From Yinghuangia soli (GTDB taxonomy: Bacteria > Actinomycetota > Actinomycetes > Streptomycetales > Streptomycetaceae), in the NCBI RefSeq assembly GCF_021502675.1, contig NZ_JAKFHA010000029.1, positions 1-53,833 of the forward strand: a DNA stretch of 53,833 bases, written 5' to 3'. The stretch's first letter is position 1. Each line of letters starts with the position of its first letter. Positions 42,515 to 49,497 of this stretch are shown piece after piece. The notes beneath the pieces are model-generated. The model did no database searches, was not told the origin of the DNA, and saw only the letters and a list, made by a program, of their open reading frames with translations. The position numbers were made by a program, and so were the translations under genes.

Positions 42515-42848
42515 CGAGTACGTCCTTCCGGGAGGAGCAGGACAGAACTGCTGCGGCGGGGCCGCACGGAACCGGACGATCCTGTTCCGCATAGCTCCGA
42601 GGCCGCGTCGATCACGCTTGCGGGCGCACGGGCATGCCTAGCTGACGCTGCATCAGATGTCTACGGGGTACGGCTGGGTAACGCCTGATCCGGTCGCATA
42701 TTCGAAGCCGGTTGCGCAAAGTGGACGTCCTGCTTGACAGAAAGCGGAATTCTCCGGAACTCCGCCCCGGTACGTGTCGGATTTCTCCAATCCCCGGCCC
42801 CGCCGCCGGTGCAACAGTGGGTGGCTCCGCCGACCGCAGGGGGACCGG
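42515..42848. other. 334-bp divergent regulatory region of the SBP and PCP operons
   Basis: The region is gene-free. It contains the promoter and palindrome at 42734-42765 (listed separately). The left half holds the SBP leader with GGAAGGAC. No remnant of an adenylation domain or other NRPS sequence is visible on either strand. Confidence 0.5.
42734..42765 (+). promoter_or_regulatory. Candidate promoter and operator of the PCP-P450-C operon
   Basis: TTGACA (42734-42739) is a perfect -35. Immediately after it lies a near-palindrome GCGGAATTC-TCCG-GAACTCCGC (42744-42765, 8 of 9 arm matches), occupying the expected spacer and -10 region. No obvious -10 hexamer is present, suggesting activator dependence or a repressor footprint. 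GGAAC (42756-42760) with GTC at 42776-42778 could alternatively be an ECF promoter, though the 15-nt spacer is short. Confidence 0.5.
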
Positions 42849-43190
42849 ATGTCGTCACCGGAGACGCTGCACGCACGCGAAGCGGCACGCGAGGACGCGG
42901 GACTCAGCACCGCGTACGCCGCCCCGCGCACCGAACTGGAAGAACGCCTGGTCCAACTGTGGGAGGCCGCTCTTCAGTTCGGCCCCGTCGGGATCGCCGA
43001 CGACTTCTTCGAACTGGGCGGCGACTCGATGCTCGCCGCGCAGGTCCAACTGGACGTCGACCTGGAGTTCGGGGTGGAGATCTCGGCCGCCGCGCTGTTC
43101 CTCTCGCCGACCGTCGCGACCCTGGCCGAGGCGGTGGAGGACGCGGTCAAGACCGGGCGTACCGAGGCCGGCGGCCGGACCGGGCCGTGA
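42849..43190 (+). CDS. Free-standing peptidyl carrier protein
   Basis: This 113-residue protein has a single carrier domain at about residues 25-100. Its phosphopantetheine attachment site is Ser60 in FFELGGDSMLAAQVQ, the sequence context typical of NRPS thiolation domains. AGGGGGA precedes the ATG. The next gene (P450) begins inside its stop codon (GTGA). It should carry an aminoacyl or acyl group on a 4'-phosphopantetheine arm. No adenylation domain or phosphopantetheinyl transferase is nearby, so loading must occur in trans. Confidence 0.9.
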   Translation: MSSPETLHAREAAREDAGLSTAYAAPRTELEERLVQLWEAALQFGPVGIADDFFELGGDSMLAAQVQLDVDLEFGVEISAAALFLSPTVATLAEAVEDAVKTGRTEAGGRTGP

Positions 43191-44446
43191 CCCCGCCCCG
43201 GGCGCCGGACCTCGCCGCGCCCGGCTGCGCGGTGCCCGACCTCACCGATCCCGACCTGTACGCGGACGGCCACCCGCTCGCCCTGTGGCGCACGATGCGG
43301 GCCCGTACCCCGCTGCACTGGCAGCCGGTGGCCCCGGACCTGGGCTTCTGGGCCGCCACCCGGTACGCCGACGTCGAACGCGTGCTGCGCGACCACGAGG
43401 CGTTCAGCTCCGAGCACGGCACCCTGCTCAGCCTGCTGGGCCGCCGCGACCCCGCGGCCGGGCACCAGCTCGCGGCCACCGACCCGCCCCGGCACGGCCG
43501 GCTCCGCGCGCCCGTCCACCAGGCGCTGCGGGCCGGGACCGTGGACGCGCACCGCACCGAAGTGCGGGCCGGCATCCGGGCGCTGCTGCCGTACGGCACC
43601 GAGCCGTTCGACTTCGCCGCGGCCATGCGCGCCCTCCCGCTGGTCCTGCTCGGGGTGCTGATGGGACTGCCCGAGGAGGACCGCCCGCACCTGATCCACC
43701 TGGCATTCATGGCCTCCGCCGAGGACGACCCCGACTACCGGTTGCCGGAAGGCCCGCGGGCGACGCTGCAGCGGGCGCACCGCGAACTCTTCGCCTACTT
43801 CGCCGACCTGGTCCGCGACCGCGTCCGGCGGCCGCGCGACGACCTGGTCGGAGTCCTGCTCGCCCAGCGCCGCGACGGCGAGCGGGTACCGCCGTCCGCG
43901 GTGGTCTCCAACTGCTACAGCCTGCTGCTCGGCGCCGTCGTGTCGCTCTCGCTGGTGCCCGCCGCGGCGGTCCGCGAACTCGGCCGCGACGGCGGCTTCG
44001 CCCGCTGGGCGGCCCGGCCCGACCTGCTCGACAGCGGTATCGAGGAAGCCCTGCGCTGGGCCACCCCCGGCCGGTACTTCATGCGCACCGCCAAACGGCC
44101 GGTGCACGTGGCCGGCACCGAAGTCGCCGAAGGGCAGGCCGTCCTCGCGTTCCTGGCCGCGGCCAACCGCGACGAACGGGCCTTCGCCGAGCCCGACGTG
44201 TTCGACGTCGCCCGGCGGCCCAACCGGCACCTCGCCTTCGGCGCCGGCCACCACTACTGCGTCGGGTCCAATATGGCCCGCCTCACCCTGCGGCTGCTCT
44301 TCGAGGAACTGTTCGCGATGTACGCCTCGCTCGACGTCGTGGGCGAACCGGTCCGCGTGCGGTCGATGTTCCTGGGCGGCTACAAGGCCCTGCCCGTCCG
44401 CGGGCGGCCCCGCCCCAAGTCCCAGACACGTGGAGGACATCCGTGA
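43187..44446 (+). CDS. Cytochrome P450 with atypical I-helix
   Basis: This 419-residue soluble bacterial P450 has DPPRHGRLRAPV (C-helix), the ExxR motif as E287-ALR290 and the heme loop FGAGHHYCVG with Cys358. In the I-helix, where most P450s have A/G-G-x-D/E-T, it reads LLLGAVVSLSL (about 246-256), with neither the acid nor the threonine. This suggests altered oxygen activation or substrate assistance, as in some P450s acting on carrier-bound substrates. The GTG start overlaps the carrier protein stop and the end overlaps the condensation gene start, so the three are coupled. The natural guess is oxidation of the carrier-bound substrate. Confidence 0.9.
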   Translation: MTPPRAPDLAAPGCAVPDLTDPDLYADGHPLALWRTMRARTPLHWQPVAPDLGFWAATRYADVERVLRDHEAFSSEHGTLLSLLGRRDPAAGHQLAATDPPRHGRLRAPVHQALRAGTVDAHRTEVRAGIRALLPYGTEPFDFAAAMRALPLVLLGVLMGLPEEDRPHLIHLAFMASAEDDPDYRLPEGPRATLQRAHRELFAYFADLVRDRVRRPRDDLVGVLLAQRRDGERVPPSAVVSNCYSLLLGAVVSLSLVPAAAVRELGRDGGFARWAARPDLLDSGIEEALRWATPGRYFMRTAKRPVHVAGTEVAEGQAVLAFLAAANRDERAFAEPDVFDVARRPNRHLAFGAGHHYCVGSNMARLTLRLLFEELFAMYASLDVVGEPVRVRSMFLGGYKALPVRGRPRPKSQTRGGHP

Positions 44447-45765
44447 CGGCCCCGTCCCGCGAGGAAGAGACCTGCGCCCTGTCGTACGCGCAGGAACTGC
44501 TGCACCTGGTCGACCTGGTCAACCCCGGCAGCGTGTTCGACCCGGACTTCATCGTGCGCGCCGCATTCCGGGTCCGCGGCCCGGTCGACACCGGCGTGCT
44601 GCAGGCGGCACTCGACGACGTGGTGGCCCGGCACGGCGCGCTGCGCACCGAGATCGTCCGCGACGGGTCCGACGGCTCCGGCACCGAGCCCTACCAGCGG
44701 ATCCTTCCGCCGATGCCGGCACGGCTGGTGGTCGAGAGCCTGCCGGCGGGCAGCGACCCCGACGCATTCGTGGCCCGGGTCGCCGGACAGGGCCACGACT
44801 GGCGGACGCCGCCCCTGCTGTGGGCGTACCTCGGCCGGTACCCGGACGACGAACCCGGCGGCGCCGACCCGGTGCTCGTGCTGGTCGCCCACCACATCGC
44901 GGCCGACGCCTGGTCGCTCGGCGTACTGGCCCGCGACCTGGTCGCCGCCTACACCGCCCGCACGCGCGGCGAACCGCCGCTTGCCGCCGACGTCATGCAG
45001 TACACCGAGATCGCCGCCGACGACCGCTGCGCCAAGACCCAGGAGCGGTACGCCGCATCCCTGGAGTTCTGGCGCCCGCACCTGGCCGGCACCGCGGGCC
45101 GCGGCCTGCCCGCGCAGTACCCCGACGCGCCGCCGGGACCGACCGCGGTACACCGCTTCGTGGTCCCCGACGAGCTCGCCGCGGCGGTCGGCAAGGCGGC
45201 CCGGCGGGCCCGCACGACACCGTTCACCCTGATGCTCACCGCGTTCACCCAGGGCGTCCTTCCCGACCGGGACACCGTGGTGCCGGTCGTCACCGCCGGG
45301 CGGCTGCCCAGCGAATGGAACAGCGTCGGATTCCTCATGAACATGCTGGCCATCCGGATCGACCGGGCCGACGGCCCCGGCCTCGGCGAGCTGCGCACCC
45401 GCATCGACGCCGCACTGCGCCAGGCGTACGCGCACGAGACCGGACTGCTGGTGATCCTGCAGGCCGTCCCCGAGATGTTCGCCTCCCTGACCACGCGCGA
45501 CCGGGTGCCGCCCGCGTTCCAGCTCATCCCGCCCACCCCGGTCCGCCCGGCCGCCGACCCCGCGCTCGACCTGGCGCCGCTCGGCGAGGAGGGCCAGCCT
45601 GCGCTGGCGATCCCGCTGCCGTTCCTGTGGTCGATGCGCTCGGACGCCGGACCGCTGCGCGGCTATGTGACATATGACTCGAATCTCTTCGACACGGCGT
45701 GGATGACCGCCAAAACCCAGGCCTTCCTGCAGGTCCTCGCCCGACTTGCCGACCCGGCGGGCTGA
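44443..45765 (+). CDS. Free-standing NRPS condensation-domain protein
   Basis: This 440-residue protein spans a full condensation domain. The active-site motif HHxxxDxW is intact as H150-HIAADAW157, and an early core motif is LSYAQELLHLVDLVN. It starts at GTG 44443 within the P450 stop (GTGA). It could form an amide or ester between the carrier-bound acyl group and a soluble nucleophile, or with a second carrier protein elsewhere. The intact HHxxxD argues against a purely docking role like the X domain that recruits P450s in glycopeptide assembly. Subtype (LCL, DCL, starter) cannot be set from motifs alone. Confidence 0.88.
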   Translation: MTAPSREEETCALSYAQELLHLVDLVNPGSVFDPDFIVRAAFRVRGPVDTGVLQAALDDVVARHGALRTEIVRDGSDGSGTEPYQRILPPMPARLVVESLPAGSDPDAFVARVAGQGHDWRTPPLLWAYLGRYPDDEPGGADPVLVLVAHHIAADAWSLGVLARDLVAAYTARTRGEPPLAADVMQYTEIAADDRCAKTQERYAASLEFWRPHLAGTAGRGLPAQYPDAPPGPTAVHRFVVPDELAAAVGKAARRARTTPFTLMLTAFTQGVLPDRDTVVPVVTAGRLPSEWNSVGFLMNMLAIRIDRADGPGLGELRTRIDAALRQAYAHETGLLVILQAVPEMFASLTTRDRVPPAFQLIPPTPVRPAADPALDLAPLGEEGQPALAIPLPFLWSMRSDAGPLRGYVTYDSNLFDTAWMTAKTQAFLQVLARLADPAG

Positions 45766-45801
45766 CCCGGAAACAGCCGCCGGTCTGAAAAAATCCGCCA
45801 T

Positions 45802-46902
45802 ATGGCACCAAGCACCGACAAAGCTCTACTGTTCCGCTGGACCACCTTCGTTCCGCTGCTCGCCCTGGTGGCGCTTGTCCTGACCTGGGGGCGCGACGTC
45901 CCCGGCTGGGTGGTCGCGGTGGCCGGCGCGCTGCTGGCAGGTGCGGTGCTGGCCGCGGTGCACCACGCGGAGACCGTCGCGCACCGGGTCGGCGAGCCGT
46001 TCGGCTCGCTCGTGCTCGCCCTCGCGGTGACCGTGATCGAGGTCGCCCTCATCGTGACGCTGATGGCCGACGGCGGCGACAAGACCGCCTCGCTGGCCCG
46101 GGACACCGTCTTCGCCGCCGTCATGATCACCTGCAACGGCATCTTCGGCATGAGCCTGCTCGTCGGTTCGCTGCGCGGCGGCGTCGCCCGCTTCAACCCG
46201 GAAGGCACCGGTGCGGCGCTCGCCACCGTCACCACCCTCGCCGGGCTGAGCCTGCTGCTGCCCACCTTCACCACCAGCTCGCCCGGCCCGAAGTTCACCT
46301 CCGGCCAGCTGATCTTCGCGGCGGTCGCCTCGGCGATGCTGTACGGCCTGTTCGTCACCACCCAGACCGTGCGGCACCGCGAGTCGTTCATCCCGGTCAC
46401 CTCGGACGGCGAGGTCGTCGAGGAGGAAGACCACGTCCCGCCGACCGAGCGGGAGGCCTGGACCAGCCTCGGCCTGCTCGGGGTCGCGCTCGTCTCCGTG
46501 GTCGGACTCGCCAAGGTCGTCTCGCCCACCATCGAATCCGGCGTCGCGAAGGCCGGCCTGCCGCACGCGGTCGTCGGTGTCGTGATCGCCCTGCTCGTCC
46601 TGCTCCCCGAATCGATCGCGGCCTACCGCGCGGCGCTGCGCGACCGCGTGCAGACCAGCCTCAACCTCGCCCTCGGCTCCGCGATGGCGAGCATCGGCCT
46701 CACCATCCCGGCAGTAGCGATCGCGTCCATCTGGCTGGACGGGCCGCTGCTGCTCGGACTCGGCGCCACCCACATGGTGCTGCTCGCGCTCACCGTCGTG
46801 GTCGGCATCCTGACCGTCGTCCCGGGCAAGGCGACGCCGCTCCAGGGCGGCGTCCACCTGTCGCTGCTCGCGGCCTACATCGTGCTGGCCATCAACCCCT
46901 GA
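45802..46902 (+). CDS. chaA: Calcium/sodium:proton antiporter, ChaA type
   Basis: This 366-residue CaCA-superfamily membrane protein has two inverted repeats of about five segments. GEPFGSLVLALAVTVIEVAL and LLVLLPESIAAYRAALRDRV carry the acidic alpha-repeat residues, and an acidic cytoplasmic loop (EVVEEEDHVPPTE) lies between. It exchanges Ca2+ or Na+ for protons. It follows the condensation gene by 36 bp on the same strand but is unrelated in function. No clear ribosome site is visible before the ATG. Confidence 0.88.
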   Translation: MAPSTDKALLFRWTTFVPLLALVALVLTWGRDVPGWVVAVAGALLAGAVLAAVHHAETVAHRVGEPFGSLVLALAVTVIEVALIVTLMADGGDKTASLARDTVFAAVMITCNGIFGMSLLVGSLRGGVARFNPEGTGAALATVTTLAGLSLLLPTFTTSSPGPKFTSGQLIFAAVASAMLYGLFVTTQTVRHRESFIPVTSDGEVVEEEDHVPPTEREAWTSLGLLGVALVSVVGLAKVVSPTIESGVAKAGLPHAVVGVVIALLVLLPESIAAYRAALRDRVQTSLNLALGSAMASIGLTIPAVAIASIWLDGPLLLGLGATHMVLLALTVVVGILTVVPGKATPLQGGVHLSLLAAYIVLAINP

Positions 46903-46962
46903 CCGCCTGGCGGTCCATCGTGCCCCCGTCCGGTGCGCGCCGGTGCGCGGCAGGCCCGCTGA

Positions 46963-46968
46963 TAAGGT
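46963..46968 (+). promoter_or_regulatory. -10 box (TAAGGT) of the leaderless rsm22 gene
   Basis: TAAGGT within GATAAGGT ends 6 nt before the ATG at 46975. No Shine-Dalgarno is present. Confidence 0.5.
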
Positions 46969-46974
46969 CCCGGC

Positions 46975-48015
46975 ATGAGTTCAGCCCCGCCGGCCCAGCA
47001 TTCCGGCGAACGGCCCGGCGGGGTGCCCGGCACGTACGACCTGGCCACCGCGGTCGCGGCCGAGATCGGCGGCAAGTCCAAGGGGCTTGCGCACGCCTAC
47101 CAGGACCTGTCCGACCGGTACCGGGACGGCCGCGCCACCCCCGGCGACAGCCAGTTGACCAAGCAGCATGTGCACGCGTACCTCGCCGCGCGCATGCCCG
47201 CCACGCTCGCCGTGGACCGCGCGGTCTTCGACGCGGTGCTGCAGCGGCGCCCGGCCTGGGCCCCCAAGTCGCTCATCGACCTCGGCGCCGGGCCCGGCAC
47301 CGCGACCTGGGCCGCGGCCGAGCTCTTCGACTCGCTCGAACACGTCACCTGCGTCGAGCAGGCCACCGCGATGGTCGAGGTCGGCAAGCAGCTCGCCCGG
47401 CGCTCGGCGTCCGCGGCGGTACGCGGCGGCACCTGGCACCGCACCTCGGTCACCGCACCGCCGGCCGGGCAAGCCGACCTGGTGGTCGCCTCGTTCGTAC
47501 TCGGCGAGCTGCCCGACGCGGAGCTGGACGCCGCCGTCGACCGCTGGTGGGACATGACGCTGGGCGAACTGGTCATCGTCGAACCCGGCACCCCGGCCGG
47601 CTTCGCCCGCATCCGCCGGGTCCGCGAGCGGCTGATCGGCGGCGGCGCGACCATCACCGCGCCCTGCCCGTCGGACGCGGCCTGCCCGATGACCGGCGAC
47701 GACTGGTGCCACTTCTCCGCCCGGGTCACCCGCTCCGGCGTGCACCGCGCCGTCAAGGGCGGCGAACTCGGCTTCGAGGACGAGAAGTTCGCCTACGTCT
47801 CGGCGTCCCGACTGGAGCCCTCGCACGCCCCGGCCCGCATCCTGCGCGCCCCGCAGATCCGCCCCGGGCACATCCGCTTCACCGTGTGCGAGGCGCCCGA
47901 ACTGCGCGAAGAGGTCGTGGCGCGCAGCCAGAAGGACGCCTTCCGCTGGGCCCGCAAGGCGCACTGGGGCGACGAGGTGCCGCCCGGGACGTTCCGCGAG
48001 AAGCGCGGCAAGTAG
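46975..48015 (+). CDS. Rsm22-family methyltransferase-like protein with putative Fe-S site
   Basis: This 346-residue protein has a class-I SAM fold with motif I SLIDLGAGPGTATWAAAELF (about 98-117) and ELVIVEPGTPAGF later. Four cysteines are placed as C231-x5-C237-x7-C245 and C305, the first three in CPSDAACPMTGDDWCHF. Similar cysteines in mitochondrial Rsm22/METTL17 are reported to bind a [4Fe-4S] cluster. The family associates with the small ribosomal subunit; methylation in bacteria is unproven. It is probably leaderless. Confidence 0.87.
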   Translation: MSSAPPAQHSGERPGGVPGTYDLATAVAAEIGGKSKGLAHAYQDLSDRYRDGRATPGDSQLTKQHVHAYLAARMPATLAVDRAVFDAVLQRRPAWAPKSLIDLGAGPGTATWAAAELFDSLEHVTCVEQATAMVEVGKQLARRSASAAVRGGTWHRTSVTAPPAGQADLVVASFVLGELPDAELDAAVDRWWDMTLGELVIVEPGTPAGFARIRRVRERLIGGGATITAPCPSDAACPMTGDDWCHFSARVTRSGVHRAVKGGELGFEDEKFAYVSASRLEPSHAPARILRAPQIRPGHIRFTVCEAPELREEVVARSQKDAFRWARKAHWGDEVPPGTFREKRGK

Positions 48016-48062
48016 CAGAGCTGCAGGGGAGGACCCGCAGGGTCCGGCGCGGGAAAGCGCGA

Positions 48063-48096
48063 GCCCCGGACCGCGGCTCGCGCCGCGGTCCGGGGC
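48063..48096 (+). terminator. Strong hairpin after the Rsm22 gene
   Basis: A 14-bp perfect stem GCCCCGGACCGCGG / CCGCGGTCCGGGGC has a 6-nt loop (CTCGCG). It lies 48 bp after the stop. No U-tract follows. Confidence 0.75.
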
Positions 48097-48297
48097 GACC
48101 CCATCCACACACAGGAACCGGTGTTACCCCCCCCGGGCGCGCGGGGGCCGGTTTGCGCCGCGGCGCGCCCTGAGCAGGGCCGATTCCACCCGTTCGGCCC
48201 GCAGCCGGGGAAAGTGCGTGTGCGAGCGGCGGTTCGGGGCAGCCGTCGGATGACGGGGTAATCCGCGGCCGGCGACGGCCGGAAAGGACCCGAACCG

Positions 48298-48783
48298 ATG
48301 TTGTTCCTCGGAGTTCTGCTCCTCATGGCGACCGGCTCCTTCGCACTGCTGCTGATCGCCGACAACCACGGCGGTACACCGGAATACACGGTGACCCTCT
48401 TCGACCAGGACATCGCGACGATGAGCACCACCGCGGTGTTCATGGCCGGCATCGCGCTCGCGCTGCTGTTCGCGCTGGCCTTCTGGATGTGCGTATCCGG
48501 CGGCGGACGGTCCCGCCGGCGCCGCGCCGCGCTGCGCACCGCCCGTGCCGAGGCACGCGACGCCGCCGCCGAACGCGACGCCCTCCGGGACCAGTTGGAC
48601 ACCGCACCGGTGCACGGCGACGACACGGTCGAGCCGGTCTACCCGCCGCCCGCGGCAGCGGATGAGCCGGTGGCCCCGGCGTCGTCGTCCGCGCGGGGCG
48701 GGACGGCCACTGCGGCATCGACCAAGCAGTCGTCGCGCTCCGACCGGGTCAAGTACCGCATGCGCCACTTGTTCAACCACTGA
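48298..48783 (+). CDS. Small membrane protein with two membrane segments
   Basis: This 161-residue protein has an N-terminal hydrophobic helix (FLGVLLLMATGSFALLLIAD), a short outside loop and a second helix (TAVFMAGIALALLFALAFWM). An Arg-rich charged segment, a short coiled-coil-like stretch (TARAEARDAAAERDALRDQL) and a disordered tail follow. AAAGGA precedes the ATG. The architecture resembles short LapA-like or hypothetical Streptomyces membrane proteins. No function is assigned. A 9-bp tandem array begins at its stop codon. Confidence 0.75.
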   Translation: MLFLGVLLLMATGSFALLLIADNHGGTPEYTVTLFDQDIATMSTTAVFMAGIALALLFALAFWMCVSGGGRSRRRRAALRTARAEARDAAAERDALRDQLDTAPVHGDDTVEPVYPPPAAADEPVAPASSSARGGTATAASTKQSSRSDRVKYRMRHLFNH

Positions 48784-48823
48784 GCCCACTGAGCCCACCC
48801 AGCCCACTGAGCCCACCGAGCAC
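48779..48823. repeat. Five 9-bp tandem units spanning a stop codon
   Basis: The unit ACTGAGCCC appears at 48779, 48788 and 48806, with degenerate copies at 48797 (ACCCAGCCC) and 48815 (ACCGAGCAC). The first copy contains the TGA stop of the membrane protein gene. Confidence 0.9.
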
Positions 48824-48901
48824 AGCGCGCGTACTCGCGGGCAGCAGCACACGAGCACGAGACGACGCGAGCACGCGAGTACGCGCCCAGGAAGGAATCC
48901 C

Positions 48902-49378
48902 ATGAACGCACCCCGCGCCCGCGGCCGCCGCCGACATACCGTGCCCGGCACGCTGGCGCTCGCCGCGGTCCTCGCCTTCGGCGCCGCCGCGTGCGGTGCC
49001 GACGAGGACCCCAACTCCCTGCGCGACGACGCCGAACGCGCCGCCGAGGCGGTGCGGAGCGCGGCGGACGAGGCGCGCAGCGAGTTCGACAGGATCAAGG
49101 ACGGCGTCGACGCGAAGCCGGACACCCGGGTCGGCACCGCGGAGACCCGGCCGGACGGGCGCATGGCGGTCCCGCTGACCGTGGAGAACACCGGCAACGA
49201 CACCGTCGACTTCCTGGTCCTGGTCGAATTCCGCAACCAGGCAGGCGAGTTCGTGGACGCGGTCCTGGTTCGCATCGAGGACGTCCCGGCCGGGCAGGAG
49301 GGGAAGGCCACCGCGGTCAGCCGCGTGAAGCTGTCCCCGGAGGCGACGGCGGCCGTGTCCCGGGCGCTGCGGCACTGA
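48902..49378 (+). CDS. Putative lipoprotein, hypothetical
   Basis: This 158-residue protein has a basic N-terminus, a hydrophobic signal (TLALAAVLAFGAAAC) with a lipidatable Cys, a helical charged stretch (LRDDAERAAEAVRSAADEAR), and a beta-rich domain containing MAVPLTVENTGNDTVDFLVL that resembles FxLYD-like extracellular domains. GGAAGGAA precedes the ATG. It is 118 bp after the membrane protein gene on the same strand; the two may form an envelope operon. Function is unknown. Confidence 0.8.
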   Translation: MNAPRARGRRRHTVPGTLALAAVLAFGAAACGADEDPNSLRDDAERAAEAVRSAADEARSEFDRIKDGVDAKPDTRVGTAETRPDGRMAVPLTVENTGNDTVDFLVLVEFRNQAGEFVDAVLVRIEDVPAGQEGKATAVSRVKLSPEATAAVSRALRH

Positions 49379-49497
49379 ACCATGTGTGAGCCGTAGGCAT
49401 CGGACGCACGGCTGTGTCCGTCGCCACAGTGTCCGATCTCCATGGCAACCTCGGCACCGCGCTGTTAGCGTCGCGCGGACGTACCGAGGGAGGCCCC

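Noticed and set aside
42712-45765. Single 1017-codon open frame covering the carrier protein, P450 and condensation genes
   Set aside because: Only its last 440 codons (from GTG 44443) match a protein family. The upstream part is an out-of-frame reading of the P450 and carrier protein, whose own frames carry clear motifs.
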